Source: Lethocerus indicus (lineage: Eukaryota; Arthropoda; Insecta; Hemiptera; Belostomatidae). Taken from it: a stretch of DNA of 64,000 nt. Location of the stretch: the NCBI GenBank assembly GCA_019843655.1, contig JACDQD010000010.1, positions 1,178,001 to 1,242,000 of the forward strand, given 5' to 3'. A program made the translations under genes and the position numbers. The number at the start of each line of letters is the position of its first letter. The first letter of the stretch is position 1. This document shows, piece by piece, positions 1-14,400 of the stretch. The notes under the pieces were generated by a model. It was not told where the DNA came from, ran no database searches, and was given only the letters and a program-made list of their open reading frames with translations.

Positions 1-2439
1 TGGAAACGCAAACTGTGGCGTCTTTCGTAGAAGATGAAAAATTACAGACGGTCAAAAGACGTTCGGTTCAACCTCTACCCGAAGTAAATCCTGTCGTTTC
101 TATAAGATTAATCATAAGTAAATTGCTTTTAAAACTATTTACAATAGCATAACCATTTTTTAATTATGAACTGTATGAAAAATTTGCAATTTCGATCCGT
201 CTCAGTAGTGAAAATTGTTAGGAACATTTCAGTTATTGTAGAGTAATGGAAGCACCGGCACTGTTAAGTTGCGTGCACTGTATTATTGCTGCAATAGCAG
301 GTCTAGTAAAAAACTCCTTACGTTTCTCTTATTTTTACACAACCTCTTTAATTTCACTTTAATTTTCTTGCGTTTTCCAGAACTATTGGGCGGAACAGGA
401 GTTCTTGTTGTTCGGAGTCGTGTTCGATGTTTCATCGTTGGACCCGAGAATGACGACGCATAAAGATGCAGTCGTGGCGATGAATTTCGGCGGTTCGGGA
501 CCGGTCAAAAAACCTGAGGAAACCAATTTTGGTAAGTCGATGGGGAAAAACTGCAATGACGACAATAATATCGTCATTTTTGTACTATTTCATCATAACC
601 TAAACCAGTTTCTTGTCGGTGCGTAAGAGCCTCGTTATATTACTGGCTGGAGTGCTATTGAGGAATTGGAGAATCTGAAACAGGTCCAGCTTAAGATTAG
701 GTTTTTAGACCTCACGTTTTTAGGTAAAATCACGCCATATCACAAATATTGGTAACGATTTTTGCAGATAAATTACTGAAAACACCAAGCCTCATGATTG
801 AAAGAATTGCCCACTGTTCGGAGTATACTAAATTAAACATAAAAATTGCCAAACCCTGTCTGTTCCTCAAGAAAAACCTTCCGGACAACAGGCTAAGAGA
901 TTTCATGTCCAACAGACTAGCGACTATCGCTAGGCAGTTTGTAAGTTTCGGTAATTTTTAATGAACATCATTAACAAACTGGAACAGATATCCCGTGAAT
1001 TCATAACGGAGATAAATTGTTTCCGGGAAAGTTTCAATTTATAATCGTACACAATAAACCCGCTTGTTTTTCAAGCATCATAAATTGTGAAAGTATTACC
1101 TGCTCAGACAGAGGGAAACAGCTTAATTAAACAAAATTATTTTTCATTAGGCTAATAAGTTTCAACAGTGTGACAATAAAGCTACAGAACTGATTTTATA
1201 AAATTTTAAATTGTTATTTGTTAGAAAAACAACTTAAGGCAGGTGTTTGCATTGAAAGATATGGATGGAAAAGTTGAGGCAAATAATTTATTGTCTTTGG
1301 CTTTCAAAACACTCGAGGAAAAATGTCTGAATGAAACACAGTTGATTAAACCTGGTCCAACAATTCTTGACAAAGAAAGAGTGCAAGGACTACGTATAAA
1401 ACTGGTGAGTATGAAAGGAAAGAAAAATATTAAAAATAATTGAGTTTTTCATTCAAATGATCAAATACAATTCATAAAGGACATTTTATCCTCTCTAGTT
1501 TTTCTTGTAAAATATATTGGTTACCAAATTCCTTGTCTATAAATTATAGAGCATAATGTAAAAAATTGATATTTTTCCACAACAGTTACAAATAATTTCT
1601 ATAAAACAATCCTTTCATGTACACATTTGTGTGGGCTGTTATTCACTTTTATTTTTTGAATACAGAAGATAACATCTCACCATTTTTCATCTCTTAATTC
1701 CCGATTATTTTATACTTGCTTTGGAAGTAATAGAAAATACTATTGTGAAGAACTTTTGACAGGAAATCATCAGTATTGAATAAGAATATCACAACAGTTA
1801 GTGTTAGCATGATTTCATTTGTGTTTACAATGCACATAATTTTGTTTGAAACAATTTCTGTTTTTTCTGGATAAAAGTCATCATAATCTTATGCACAAAA
1901 AGACTCCTAAAATTAGATACAGGAATAATTGAAAATAATAGCAACCTATACCTGGAAGATGGACATTTTTATTGATTGTACACTAAATTTAAATATTTGA
2001 GATTTTAGTAACAAACATATTTTTACAGTTTGTGTACTTTTGTACTTATGACTAGATAAAATTATTACAACTAAATAAAACTTTAAAAATATTTTTTCAA
2101 CAGGACAGAATAATGAAAGAAATTAATAAAATGTCTCCAAAAGTATCATTTGAGGTAAAGTTTGATAAAGCATTGGATGTTTTGGAGACACTTTTTGACA
2201 TAATTGAAGATGTAAGCATGACCCACTTTTATTTTAACACACGAATATCAAGACTTTTGGAGTAACATTCATTAATCTATTTCCAGCCTCAAGATTCGTT
2301 TCCAAATATATTTGTATCTGTTTGGAATAAGGGCAAGATGGTTGCTTATTGTTCAATTTCTTCACGGGACATAATTTTCTCTGATAACGAATCGGAAAGA
2401 GGGTGCAAGTGTGGAGTAGTGGAGTCAAATCCTCTAAGA
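1..2439 (+). CDS. Ferlin exons: post-C2B FerI, FerA and FerB region
   Basis: Seven exons. The second (381-531) reads EQEFLLFGVVFDVSSLDP, matching the ferlin segment FFGVxFDxT that precedes the FerA helical region. The third (628-723) carries a PRYITGW motif that corresponds to the Y-x-PW motif of ferlins. Exons 768-940, 1243-1404 and 2104-2211 encode helical, charged sequence where the FerA domain sits. Exon 2287-2439 encodes PNIFVSVWNKGKMVAYCSIS followed by RDIIFS and two cysteines, the clear FerB signature (P-D-I-x-I-W-x-x-x-x-x-R-V-A-Y). FerA and FerB are ferlin-specific; FerA binds membranes in other ferlins. The exon at 628-723 has a weak polypyrimidine tract, so its 5' border is the least certain. 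Confidence 0.85.
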
Positions 2440-5400
2440 GTAAGTAGAAAAGTATATAATATTATCCTATTAAAACTCCCAGTGATCAATGTGTTATGAT
2501 AAAAATATTTCTGTTATTAAGATTACAGTACTAATCAGAACTGGAGCAATCCTATAGTGTTTTTTAATATATTAAATTGTTATTTGTAAAAATACAAAGA
2601 CAATTTTTAGTTGGTTGACCAAATGTATTTTTCCCAATTATTCAACTTTAAGAAAATACATTAATGTTTTAATATATCAATCCCTTTGGAGATATTTAAG
2701 ATTAGATAAATATTGGAATGGCCAGGCCCTAAATGAAGTTCATCTTTCACTTCTTTCTCCTAATTTATATATTTTATTTTTATTGAGAGTTTTGTGTATG
2801 TGTCTATTACAGAATAAAATATTTATTTTATTGAAAGGATATTTAAAAGTACATAAATATTTCTGTCCTCATATTAGCAACCCTATATAATAGTTATTGC
2901 TGCAGGTAGAACAGTAATCATTATTTTTAAAATTAAGAGCAGGTCGAATTGTATTTTGGTAGGTGAAAGGCTAGTAGGTATATTCCCGATACTCGAATTG
3001 ATTTTGATCGTCACAAAGTTGGTTAGTAATGAGAGATTGAGTATTTAAGAATCGATAGCTTTATTATTTCTGGAGTAATCGTAATTGGCCCTTTTAAGGT
3101 AAACGTTTAATCGGTGCGTATAAAAGTGCGATAGTGATCGGCGTTCTAATGAGTGAGCTATTTTGATCGGAGGTTACACAACTGTTACAGACGAGTTTCA
3201 TTAAGAAGTCGAGGTGAAAGCTAGTAGTTCGTTCTCGTCAGTCTTCAGTTGACTTTCTTAACTGTTAGCATGGAGGTGGAAATTTTTTCTTCGACGAATT
3301 CTAAAAGGATCGGCACCGTTCAAAACCTGAACGGTTCGTCGACCATCAAAAACGTCAAAGAGGCGGTATACCGGCTGAAGAAAAATCTCTATCTGGAGAG
3401 GCAGTCGATCAGGATGGATCCCAAGGGCAAAAGTTTAAACGACGAGGATACGCTGCAGGGCTTGGGACTGAAGAACGGAGCTACGCTCTACGTAAAGGAT
3501 CTGGGTCCTCAGATAGGTTGGTCGACAGTTTTCCTCGCCGAATACGCCGGCCCTTTGGCAATCTACTTGGCGTTCTACAATAGGTCTTGGCTGTTTTATG
3601 GCGATTTGGGAGCCTCAAAACCGATACAGACGACGGCCCACATAGCTGCCGTTTGCTGGACGACCCACTATGCCAAACGACTCCTGGAAACAGTGTTCGT
3701 GCACAGGTTCTCCCATGCCACTATGCCCCTGTTCAACCTATTCAAGAATTGCACCTATTACTGGCTGTTCGCCGCCTACGTCGCCTATCACGTCAACCAT
3801 CCGCTGTTCACATCTCCGTCTCCGATCCAGGTCTACGTTTCCCTCGGCGGGTTTATCCTCTGCGAATTGGGCAACCTGAGCATCCACATAGCGCTGAGGA
3901 ACCTCCGCCCGCCGGGGACCAGACAGAGGAATATCCCCGTGGCAACATCCAACCCGTTCACTTATCTCTTCAACCTAGTTTCGTGTCCCAACTACACGTA
4001 CGAGTTTGGTTCTTGGCTTTCGTTCACTCTCATGACTCAGTGTCTTCCCGCTGGTCTTTTTGCCTTAGCCGGTTTCTATCAGATGGCCGTTTGGGCTATT
4101 GGCAAACATAAAAACTACAAGAAAGAGTTTCCCAACTATCCGAAAAATAGAAAAGCTATACTTCCTTTTGTTTTGTAGATTCTCACTTTGGATTTTGGAG
4201 AAGTAGAGATTTTTGATTTCATTCATTTTCTAGTGTAGGTTCACTTTATACAATTCCAGAGAGTTATTGCCTCAATTTTTTACAATTGTTTTTGTAATTT
4301 TAATATCTAATTCAGCACCCCCTTCTATGTATTCATATTAGGATGTGCCATATCATTGTTACTTGTTTAGCAAGTATAATTATGAAATGATGACATTGAT
4401 TTTTTTTACCACTCCCTTAATTATTTTGTAGGTACAATTGTATACCTGTTTAAATATTCCAGCATTAATGTATATTGTGTATACATATACTTTCAAAGTT
4501 AATAATTATCGTGACATTAAAATAATAATTCAGATGTACTTTTCTCTTTGTTGTTTTTTATTATAATGTTTTTGTTAATCAATTCCTGTTGTTGGATATT
4601 ATTCAAAATGTATTCAATTTGTGTTTCTTGCTCAATTATACGTTCAGGTAAACATATCTTAAGGTTGTTTCATTGATCGCATTATCATACTCATTATTAA
4701 TTTTATAGTTGTAACCTTGTGTTTTGTTAAAAGTTGTGGGATTTAATTTTATCACATATCATTCAAATCACACTGAACAGTTGTTCTAATGCAGAGAAGA
4801 AATTAATATTTTTAAAATATTTGTTTTTACTACAATATTCATTAATACATTTTCTATAAAACAGATAATGAACAGTTGCCATTTGCACTATATAAACAAC
4901 AACATAAAACAATACCATTAAACATTACTTTTTTTTCAGATTAATTAAACCACCTTACATCTATGCTTCTTAAGTATGTCATAAGTCATTAAATTGATTT
5001 AAGAAGTGAATTCAATTTTGTTCAAAGTTTAATTATTCATGTAAATATAATAATCATAATTTCAAAGAGTGTTTAATTCACGTATGTAACTTTCAAAAAT
5101 TATATTTGACCATGCACTGGTTATGATAAAAATAAAATAAGGATAAAATGAACTTTGTTATTTAATATTAAACCAATAATGAGAGAATACATTTTTAGAA
5201 ACTTAGCAAAAAAAAGTGGACTTTTGGTGGCAAATTGGACATGTTCCTGTGGCTGGGACCTTTTTCTGCAGTTGGTTATTGCCTTGAAAAATTACCACCC
5301 GGCCATCTGGATTATTCTCACCTGACAGTTTTGCCTAAAGAAATTGAATACACATCTAAACTGGTCAGTAATTGCTTCACCAATTATATCATTTAATTGC

Positions 5401-8400
5401 TTTGTGCAATCAAAGGTAATTGTGCAGTATTTCAGTTTTTCATTATATCAGATGTTTATTTAACTTATAATCATTGGTGTGATTTCATGCTTCACCTAGA
5501 AAACCAGGAGAAAAAGGTTTAGACATGAGTTACAACTGAGATTGTTAAGGTTCTCATATCTTAAAAATATAAATTAGATTTTATTCTTAAAACATATTTT
5601 GTTTTTACTATTTCTTATTGCAATTAATGAACTGTTCTCACTGATTAAAAGTTAATAGTTTAGTCATAGAATGTTGTCCTCAATTAACAAAATAAACAAT
5701 TATAGGCTTATAAAATATTAAGTTCATAGTAATGATAGCACTGGTTAAGGTATTTTATTAATCATGCAATGTATAATTATAGAAAATTCTTTTTCTTGCA
5801 CACCACTGTTTCTCTCTTTATTGTTGTTTGATTTGTATGAAGTCTAATATTTTTACTATATGTTTATATATTAACACAGCCATACTGATTAGCATATCTA
5901 GATGGGAATCAAAGGAATCATAAGCCTTGACTAGATTTATAGTTTTTAGTAAATGCAATGATTTAATTTATACTAATTTGATTCATTAATTTATTATGTA
6001 GACCTGAGTAATTTAATCAGTTAGATAATTTATCAGTGAATTACACAAATATCTTATTTTCTTCTTCCATTTTATTAAGAGTGTATTTTATAAATGAACC
6101 TAAAGTCTCATTGAATGTATAATTTATGTTAATTTCTTGATGGCAATTGGCCTTGAGCTTTGAAAGAGTTTTAAACAGTTTAAAATTGCATTTTTTTTGC
6201 AATTTTGCATTTTTCAACTGAAAGAAGATCAGTACCAAATGCATTTAGTACTGCCCAGGTTATTTAAGGAATAAAACTATATTATTGATAATGGAACTGA
6301 AAAAAATCATCAATGTTAAAAGAAAAGGAAATTGTTATATTTCATTTAGTTGAATTTCAGGTTTCACATTTTTTGTATAAACATAAAAAATGATCACACA
6401 GATGATAGTATTCTGAATCCATCTAGAACTTCCTATAAGTACCTTAAACTAATTAACTAGGCTATTACTAAAATTCTGTTATTTAATTTCAAAGGATAAA
6501 AAGTGGGTCTATAACTGAGGATCTTAACAGGACAAAATTATTATGAAAGAGTTCATGATATGAAACAAATAAATTATCAACATTCTATATTAATTTTGAA
6601 TTCAAGACAACTTTTGTTATGTGTGTTCATTTTAGGAACTGACCTTCAGAGCACATATATCTAAAGGATATTTGGAACCCTATGGAACTCCTGATGGTTC
6701 CTTCAACGCATTTGTAATGGTCATAATGGCTAGTAAAGTTGGAAGAACTAGAGTATGTTGAGTTTTGTCTTGTTTAATTGTAAGTACAGTTACAATCTTG
6801 AAAATTCTGAAATCTGGTAAATGGCTGAATTAATTTTATACTATGCGATATGTTACAATGCACTATTTGCAAAAAGAGTTCCATAAATCATAATTTTTAT
6901 TTTTGGACATGTTACATTCCATTTCCACAAAGAATTAATATTTGTTTGTTCACTGAGGTTTGATTATTTGTACAGAATTGCATTCATTTGTTGTTAGGTT
7001 AAAATATTTCATCTTAACTGGTGATTAAGTCAATCCATAAATGTTTCATTACTAACAAATCATCCCACCAACAAAATTCACATCAAGGAAATCAACAGCC
7101 AATTATCATTAATAACATTAAGAATTCTTAAAAAGGTATAATAATGTATCTATACAAAATATTTGCTCCATTCCAATAGAAATTGTAAAACTAACATTGT
7201 GATGAACAATTTTTACATACAATAAATTATGAATTAATTCTTTTTGACTATAATGGGAAAGTTTAAGAAAATATGTAATTGTTTAAAATAATGTCTCCTT
7301 ATAATATTTAAATTACATTAGACACCTTCATATCTTATGAATCAGATTAATTTTGAAAAGTCATTAATACAATTCATCTAATTTACAGACAGTAATTGGT
7401 AGTATATGTCCTCTGTGGAATGAAACAATATCATTTGGGGTGAAATTAACATATGGAGATTATAATTTTCTAAAAGAAACTTCACCACTTGTTATATGTG
7501 AAGTTTGGAATAAGGGGGAAGGAGTAAGTTACTTTTTTCAGTAAAATAGTAATAATTACAATACTCCTGTAATGCTCATGATAGATAAAATAATTTAGAT
7601 TATTTAAAAGTTATTTTACTTTTAGGGTACTACACTCATTGGAAGATGTTGTGTCAATCCACATGTATTTATTGAAGGTGACACCCTTGATAATTATCCA
7701 CCTCAATTACAGTGGTATAGGATTGTTTCAGGACAGAAATCATATGGAGAAATCTTGGCTATGTTTGAATTAATTCAGGTATTTGGCAATAAACTATGTA
7801 CCTTAAATGTTTATTAAATAGGTATTGAAGTTTTGGATTCTTTTTGCCAAAGGAAAAGAATTTTTGTGTTTTAAAAAATATTTTCTGTATGTGCAGACAG
7901 TGGAAGATACAATTTCTTCAATTTATTGTGTAGGAAAGCAGTATAGTATAGTTTTCTTCTTATTACATATATTTCAGTTTATATTATTTTATGCTCCTTA
8001 ATAGGTAAGTACTAAGGAAGAAAATATTGGTCTTTTGGTAATCTCATTAAGTTTAAATCAAACTTCTTAACATGAATGTTTTTTTAATTTAGTATTGGGG
8101 TAAACCTAACTGAGTGCAGTAAGCTCCATAACTTCAATGTATTTCAAGCCTCATTTACTAATCCAAATTTACTATTTCAAAATTTTTTTCAAGACAATGA
8201 GTGAATTACTATCTTTTACACTGCTCTAAATGTTTACTGCTTCTATTACATTGAAATGAAACCTCTAATAACCGCTGGAAATTTACTGTGAAATCCTAGG
8301 AACCCATTTTCTTATAGTCAAATGTTCATTGTACTGTGTTTTGGTTTTTTGGTTGCAATCATCAAGTCAGACCAGTCAAAAGACGACGCAGATTCAAAGC

Positions 8401-11400
8401 CAGTTTCAAAGTTGAAACAAATCCTCGAAAAACAAGGCTGCATTTATCCTCCAACTAAGAGATTCAGGTTTGTCATTGGAAATTATTAAATAATAACGGT
8501 GTTAGCCGAAGTATCTATATCTATAGGGTTGTGCTATCATTCCACAATTGATGAAATGTACAGAAATCGCTTATGAGAATTCATGAACTGAACAGATAAA
8601 TTCATTTTTCACAAATTGCGCAATTCACGAAATTTATATGTTTGTTTGAGTAGTGCAGTATACGTTTAATTAATTATTATATTACGAACATTATCAGAAT
8701 TCTAAATATCAAAACTGAAGAAACTTACATAATGTCGAAAGTTAAAAGCTAGAGATTCAACGGAGTAACTTTGATTAGTTTGGAATACATAATTCATCGA
8801 GAGTATTCATAATTTCCTGATGACTATCTCATGCACCAAACGTTTTAAATTTGATTTTTAAAATGCCTTGTTCCGCATTGGCCTCCTATTAATTCGCTGT
8901 TATTTTGATTAAGGTTTATTTTTTTTATCGTTTCTTTACAGATTGGAAATTCTCTTTTGGGGTGTGAGAAAAATGAAGTCTATCAAATTGACGGAAGTTC
9001 ACAATCCGAAAGTCGTTGCCGTTTGTGGACAAGCGTTGATCGCTTCTGACATTTTAAAAGACTCAAAACAATTTCCAAATTTTTGTCAGGATCCTGTCTT
9101 TTCAGAATTTGTAATTATTATTTCACAGTTAAGAATAATATTGTGCGATAAGTTTGTTTTGGAAACTTCATTTAACCATTCAAAAGCCAGACCGGATTAA
9201 TTCCATAAAAAAATAAATTTTTCTTTATTCATATTTCATTTGAAAAACAATTTTTTTTTATTTTTAGGAAGCTGATGACATCAAGTCGTACGCACCGCCG
9301 TTGATTTTCCGCGTGTACGACATTAAGAGTTTCGGAATAACTACGTTCATCGGGAGCCATGTGATAAAAAACATTCACCAGTTCAACGTTAACTTCTTAC
9401 CTAGAAGCGACTGGGAACGCTTGGCCAAGAGGACTTCCGTATTTCAAGGGGTGGTCTCAAAAGGTTTACGCCTTTTTAAACTTTTTAAAAGCTCCCCAAG
9501 ACACTAAATTCGAACCAGAGCAGCCCTAGACCGAACAGGCGAATGAAAAGAGAATATATAACTCGCTCGAGTGTTCTTCAAGACCAGAAAGTATCTCGGA
9601 CAGATTGGGGTATCTTGCTGGCAGGAATAATTCGAATTCTGATCGCTGAAACCTCTTCGCTCGTTCAAATCCACCTCTATTTACCATCTAGCGTATGAGT
9701 GCGATAGGCCTAATTATTTAAATTGGTTTTTGTTGTTAAAATAGTCAAACCGGCGGAAAAGGAACGTGCTCTGAGTAGGACTTACTCAGCAATAGATAGC
9801 AGCAATCTTGGAGAGAAAACTGACACCCAGGAAAACGACGATGACGATAAGGACACGTCAGAAATCGAACCTCTCACCGGGTTGAAAAACGTACCCGATA
9901 TTCCAATTTCAAGACAGGTAAAGCTGTAAAGGATGAATTAGTTTGGGGTTTACCCGAAACTTAATTTAATGTCTAAATGTTTTATGTGATTTAGATAGTC
10001 AGTTAGAAGGCAATTGTTTCACTGCGCAATGCGTTTCATTGCATAGAAACAGAATACAGGAATGGATAATGCAATGAACTTAATTCAGTTATATATTCGG
10101 ATGTAAAGTAGATAATGGTAAACCGTTTGGTGGCGTTAGCTTGCATTTTTGTTTACAGAGGGCTCAAATCAAAGGAGTACAGAGGCTGAGAAAATCGCTG
10201 CGTTTAGATTATACAGTAATAAAGAGTTTTCATAGGTTTCCAGATCCCGACAAAGAAGAGGAATTCTATGACTGGTGGACAAAGTACTTTAACTCTTTGG
10301 AAAATGTAATTATTTTCTCGATAAAATAAATAAATATTAATTATAAATAGACACTAATCCTTCTCGTAGCCGATTTAATTTTTCTTAAATTGTGTTTTCT
10401 GCAGATTATCGAGGAATCGCGTGATAAAGTGAATTGGAAATCGTTGAAGAAGAAAATTAAAGGGGAGAGAATTTCTCAAATAAAGGTATGTATTAATTAT
10501 TAATAAATGAGCCGTATATCTGAATCTTCTTTAAACTTTATAAAAGATTTTGTATTAATCGCTGCAGCCGGGAGGTGACCCATTAGATTTTACCGAATTC
10601 TACAGTAATTTATTAGTGCGTCTGATTAGTCCACTCGCTTAAAAGTTAATACATTTAATAAGTAATGAACAATTCAGGAAATTGTGTTTGCAGATTTACC
10701 AGGGCGAACTTGAAAAACAACCCGAGTTCGAGGGTTTCAAAGACATACTCCAAACGGTGGACATAATGCGTTCGACTCTCGGCGGAAATGTTAGAAAGAA
10801 ATGCGTCGCCAAATTGAAGGTAATGCGTCGCCTGTACGGTGTTGACGTTTCACTGCTTGTCCCGGATCTAATCTCATTATTTAGGCCGGAAGCTGTTCTT
10901 TGGGAACAAACTCATAGAGTGTTTTGGAATTGAGATCAATTGAAATTTCAGTTGACTGCTAGTAAATCTCATACACCAGAAAACTCTCGGACATTACAGT
11001 GTCAGACCCTGACCCTATGGAACCAGTAAGAGTTCCGAAGCAGCACTTGAGCATCATTTCCAGGTGGTGTCTAAAAAAAAGAGGGGATCAACCCCTGCAC
11101 ACCGAGGTTTTCCAACATTACCTCGGAAGTTAGTAATTCATGTTCTGGTCGTGGAAACGTTCACACGTTTAACTCATAGATATATTTATATCTTATTTTT
11201 TAGCTCGATGAGAGTTCGGAATATCATCACTCTTGCGATCTCGTTTCTAAAGCTTCTCGTTTGAGCCATAGTCCACCATAGTCAGTTTGATAATTACGTA
11301 GCCGATATCTTACTACCGTCGCAGGCCTCGGTATGCGTGTACCCGTACCCGACGGGCGGCTCTGTGACTCCTCTGGGCGACGATCCCAGGTTCGGGGCGC

Positions 11401-14400
11401 TGGGCCGGTTGGCCGGGATGGCCAAGGACGTGGTGGCGGTGAGATTGCGCGTCTACCTGGTCAGGGCTCACAACCTCCACGCCACCGACAAGCGCGGACC
11501 CCCATCGCCCTTTTTCGTCCTCTCCGTCAATTCGAAAACAATCAACGACAGCAAGAACTACATCGCCGAAGACAGCCATCCCGTAATCGGACGGTAAAAC
11601 CAATATTTGTTAGCGCAAATTAAATAATTTAAAAAAATTTTGAATAGGTGAGCTAAATCCTCATACAGTTATTTTTTTTGTGGGTTGACTCGAATAGGAG
11701 AACCAAACTCAAGATATGTTTTCATTATGTTTAAAATTTTTAATGTTTAACTCCTGCTTCTTCCCGAACTACAAAATGGAAAAACGTTGAAAACAACTTG
11801 ATTTGTGAGCCTACAATAGGGGACACTCTTGCCCCCGTTGCAGCCGGGTGAAAAGGAGTCAGTTATTGTATTATTGAGTTATTCTTGTTTTCTCTATTTT
11901 TTTGTAAATTTGCATAAATAATTATCGCCGACGTTAGAAAACAGTTTCGGATTCCTGAATAAGAGAAACCAACGAGTTTCCCCAATTCATATATCAACGG
12001 TTAGGCTCTGTGAGGTAGAATTGAATGTGTTTTAAACATTTCGTAAGGACAAGAACGGTTGTAAATTGTGTCAGACGACACAGGGTTAGCCTCACCGAGT
12101 TGCATGAGCGTGTTAAGAGTGACCTCCATTTCGATGTTTACCTTTACATTTAAAAAAACTGTTTACTGTAAAATAATATTTATAATATATTATTTCAATT
12201 TGGAGAAACTTATAAGAATTATTACCTCAGCTATGATCGCATTTCCTTCTGGCAGATTGTGTAATTTGGGTAAGTTTGTTATCATTCCTTAAAGGGACCC
12301 GTTATTAGAAACTTAAATGTTTATGTTATAATTTAGACCATTATACTCAAACAAATTATTCGAATCTCTATCATTTTTTCGATTGCAGATGCTACGAGCT
12401 TCAGGCCAGATTTCCGTTCGACTCACTGCTCAGTGTGACTGTGATGGACTACGACAAAATGGGAACTCACGACGTTATCGGAGAAACCGACATCGACATC
12501 GAGAACAGATATTTTTCAAAGCACAGAGGGTCATGCGGTTTGTCGAGCCTTTACAACACGTAAGAATATCCACTCGACTACCCCGAAGTATAGCCACCAA
12601 AAAATTGTTACTACATCGCCGAATTGTTACTGCCCAGTGAAGGGTACAACCAATGGCGAGACGCTAAGAAACCGTCGGAAATCCTTGAAGAGCTTTGTTC
12701 GTTGTACAGACTCGACAGTCCCAGATATGCCGGCAACACGCTGTCAGTGGCCAGCATCAAAGTCAGAAGCCTGTCAGCATCTGAAGGTATGTTATAGTTT
12801 TGAGTTTAATCTATACCATTACTTTTATCCCCCCCTATTTCAAATCCTTATAAAGATTTAAAAAAGGAAGTGTCAGTGAATAATTTGACTTTGTCTAAAT
12901 TCTTTTGAAATACAAATACTAATTGTATACCATACATGCATTGAATACTATTTGATACATCTCGAGTACCAAAAAATGCTCGATATATGGGTAATTCATA
13001 ACCCGTGGAGGGGAAAAATCCGCAATTAATCAGTCGCCAACCCAATAGTATACTAAAATAAAATTGTTATGACAGGCAACAAAAACGGTATTGAAAACGT
13101 GTGTGAGTTGACCTAGTCGAGTTACTGCACTCCTGTTACCGAGCTAGGGTATCCTTCCCCGTGTTCCAGTTGGGAAACCGCTATACACGAATCGAGAATA
13201 AATGTGTTCGCGGTCTGAAATCTAGAGGGTTGATCTCGTGTGGATGCTGCACTCCTGTTACCCTTACTGCGGTTTGGGGGTAGGTAGGAGGACGAGGAGG
13301 AGGAGGAGGAGGAGGAGGAGTCCTCCCTAGCTACCCCCTCTACCTACGTATATTCCTCTGATGTGATCGCTCGAACAAATGGAAAAACATAGTTTTTAGA
13401 TTAATACTCACTGAATTTCAGAGAGACTGAGCGTTTGGCCTCTCCGCATTTGGCAGCCTCTGTTCTACAAGAAATAATATTAATTAACCCAACGAGTGTT
13501 CCTCTTATTTCCACGAGCTCAAAATTCTCATAACAAGTATCATTTAACCTGGTGTGGATGTTGCAACGGTATCAGAATTAAGTGTTTGCTCTTCCGTTGA
13601 ACAGATTTGAAAGAAGTTTTGGCGCTGAAAGCCCTGAACCAGTGGCACACAGTACCCAATATCGGAGTCCATTTAGTGCCGGAGCATGTCGAAGTGAGGA
13701 CGCTCTACCATCCGGACCGTCCCGAAATCGAACGTGTAAGTATTATCTGTACGTGTAAGTAATATTGTGAACGATATTTAAATGGATTGTAAACTTACTT
13801 TCAGGATTGTAGAGTAGATCCTAGTCAGGAAATTGTCTGGACTGATGGCTAAACCAGTTTAAAAACTGCTATATTCTGCTCCTTCTGTGTTTAACAGCAA
13901 CAACGTGAAATAATAATATTATAAAATTACTTAATACAACCCTCTTTCTCTTTTTTCTTGGGCGCTTTTCTGTCGCTTTCAATTGTACGGCAACGGGGTT
14001 GAAAAAAATATTGAACATTAGTTCTGTTTCAGGGAAAACTGGAAATGTGGATCGATTTGTTGCCGTTGACAATCGTTAGTCAGTTGCCGCCTACGGTCGA
14101 CATTACACCAAGGAAACCTGAAGACTATGTCCTAAGAGTGGTAATTTGGAAAACTGCAAAGATCAAATTGTTAGAAGAGGGTATATTTGTTGGGAAAAAA
14201 AACGGCGATATATTTTTTAAAGGGTACATATAATCCAGTTTATATATAATTCCACATATAGCGAGATTATTCTTCTTAACATAATTAAATATAATAATAA
14301 CTCTATGAGTATCATAAATTTCATGGGATCTTTGCATGAAGTTTAGTTAAAAATTTATTGTGTTTGTCTGTCCGGCTGTATTTTTTAAAGATTATTTTCT

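Larger units (their letters stand above)
2440..5198 (+). other. Ferlin intron hosting a nested gene
   Basis: A 2.76-kb intron with donor gtaagt at 2440 and acceptor tttttag at 5198, the largest in the visible part of the gene. It contains a complete intronless gene (3270-4178) with its own promoter and 3' signal. The rest (2440-3060 and 4530-5198) is AT-rich and without recognisable features. Confidence 0.8.

Noticed and set aside
3249..3269. Upstream seven-codon extension of the TECR frame (TTG start)
   Set aside because: No ATG there. The family start MEVEI begins at the ATG at 3270.
3587..4111. 174-codon frame overlapping TECR
   Set aside because: Out-of-frame shadow of the conserved TECR coding sequence.
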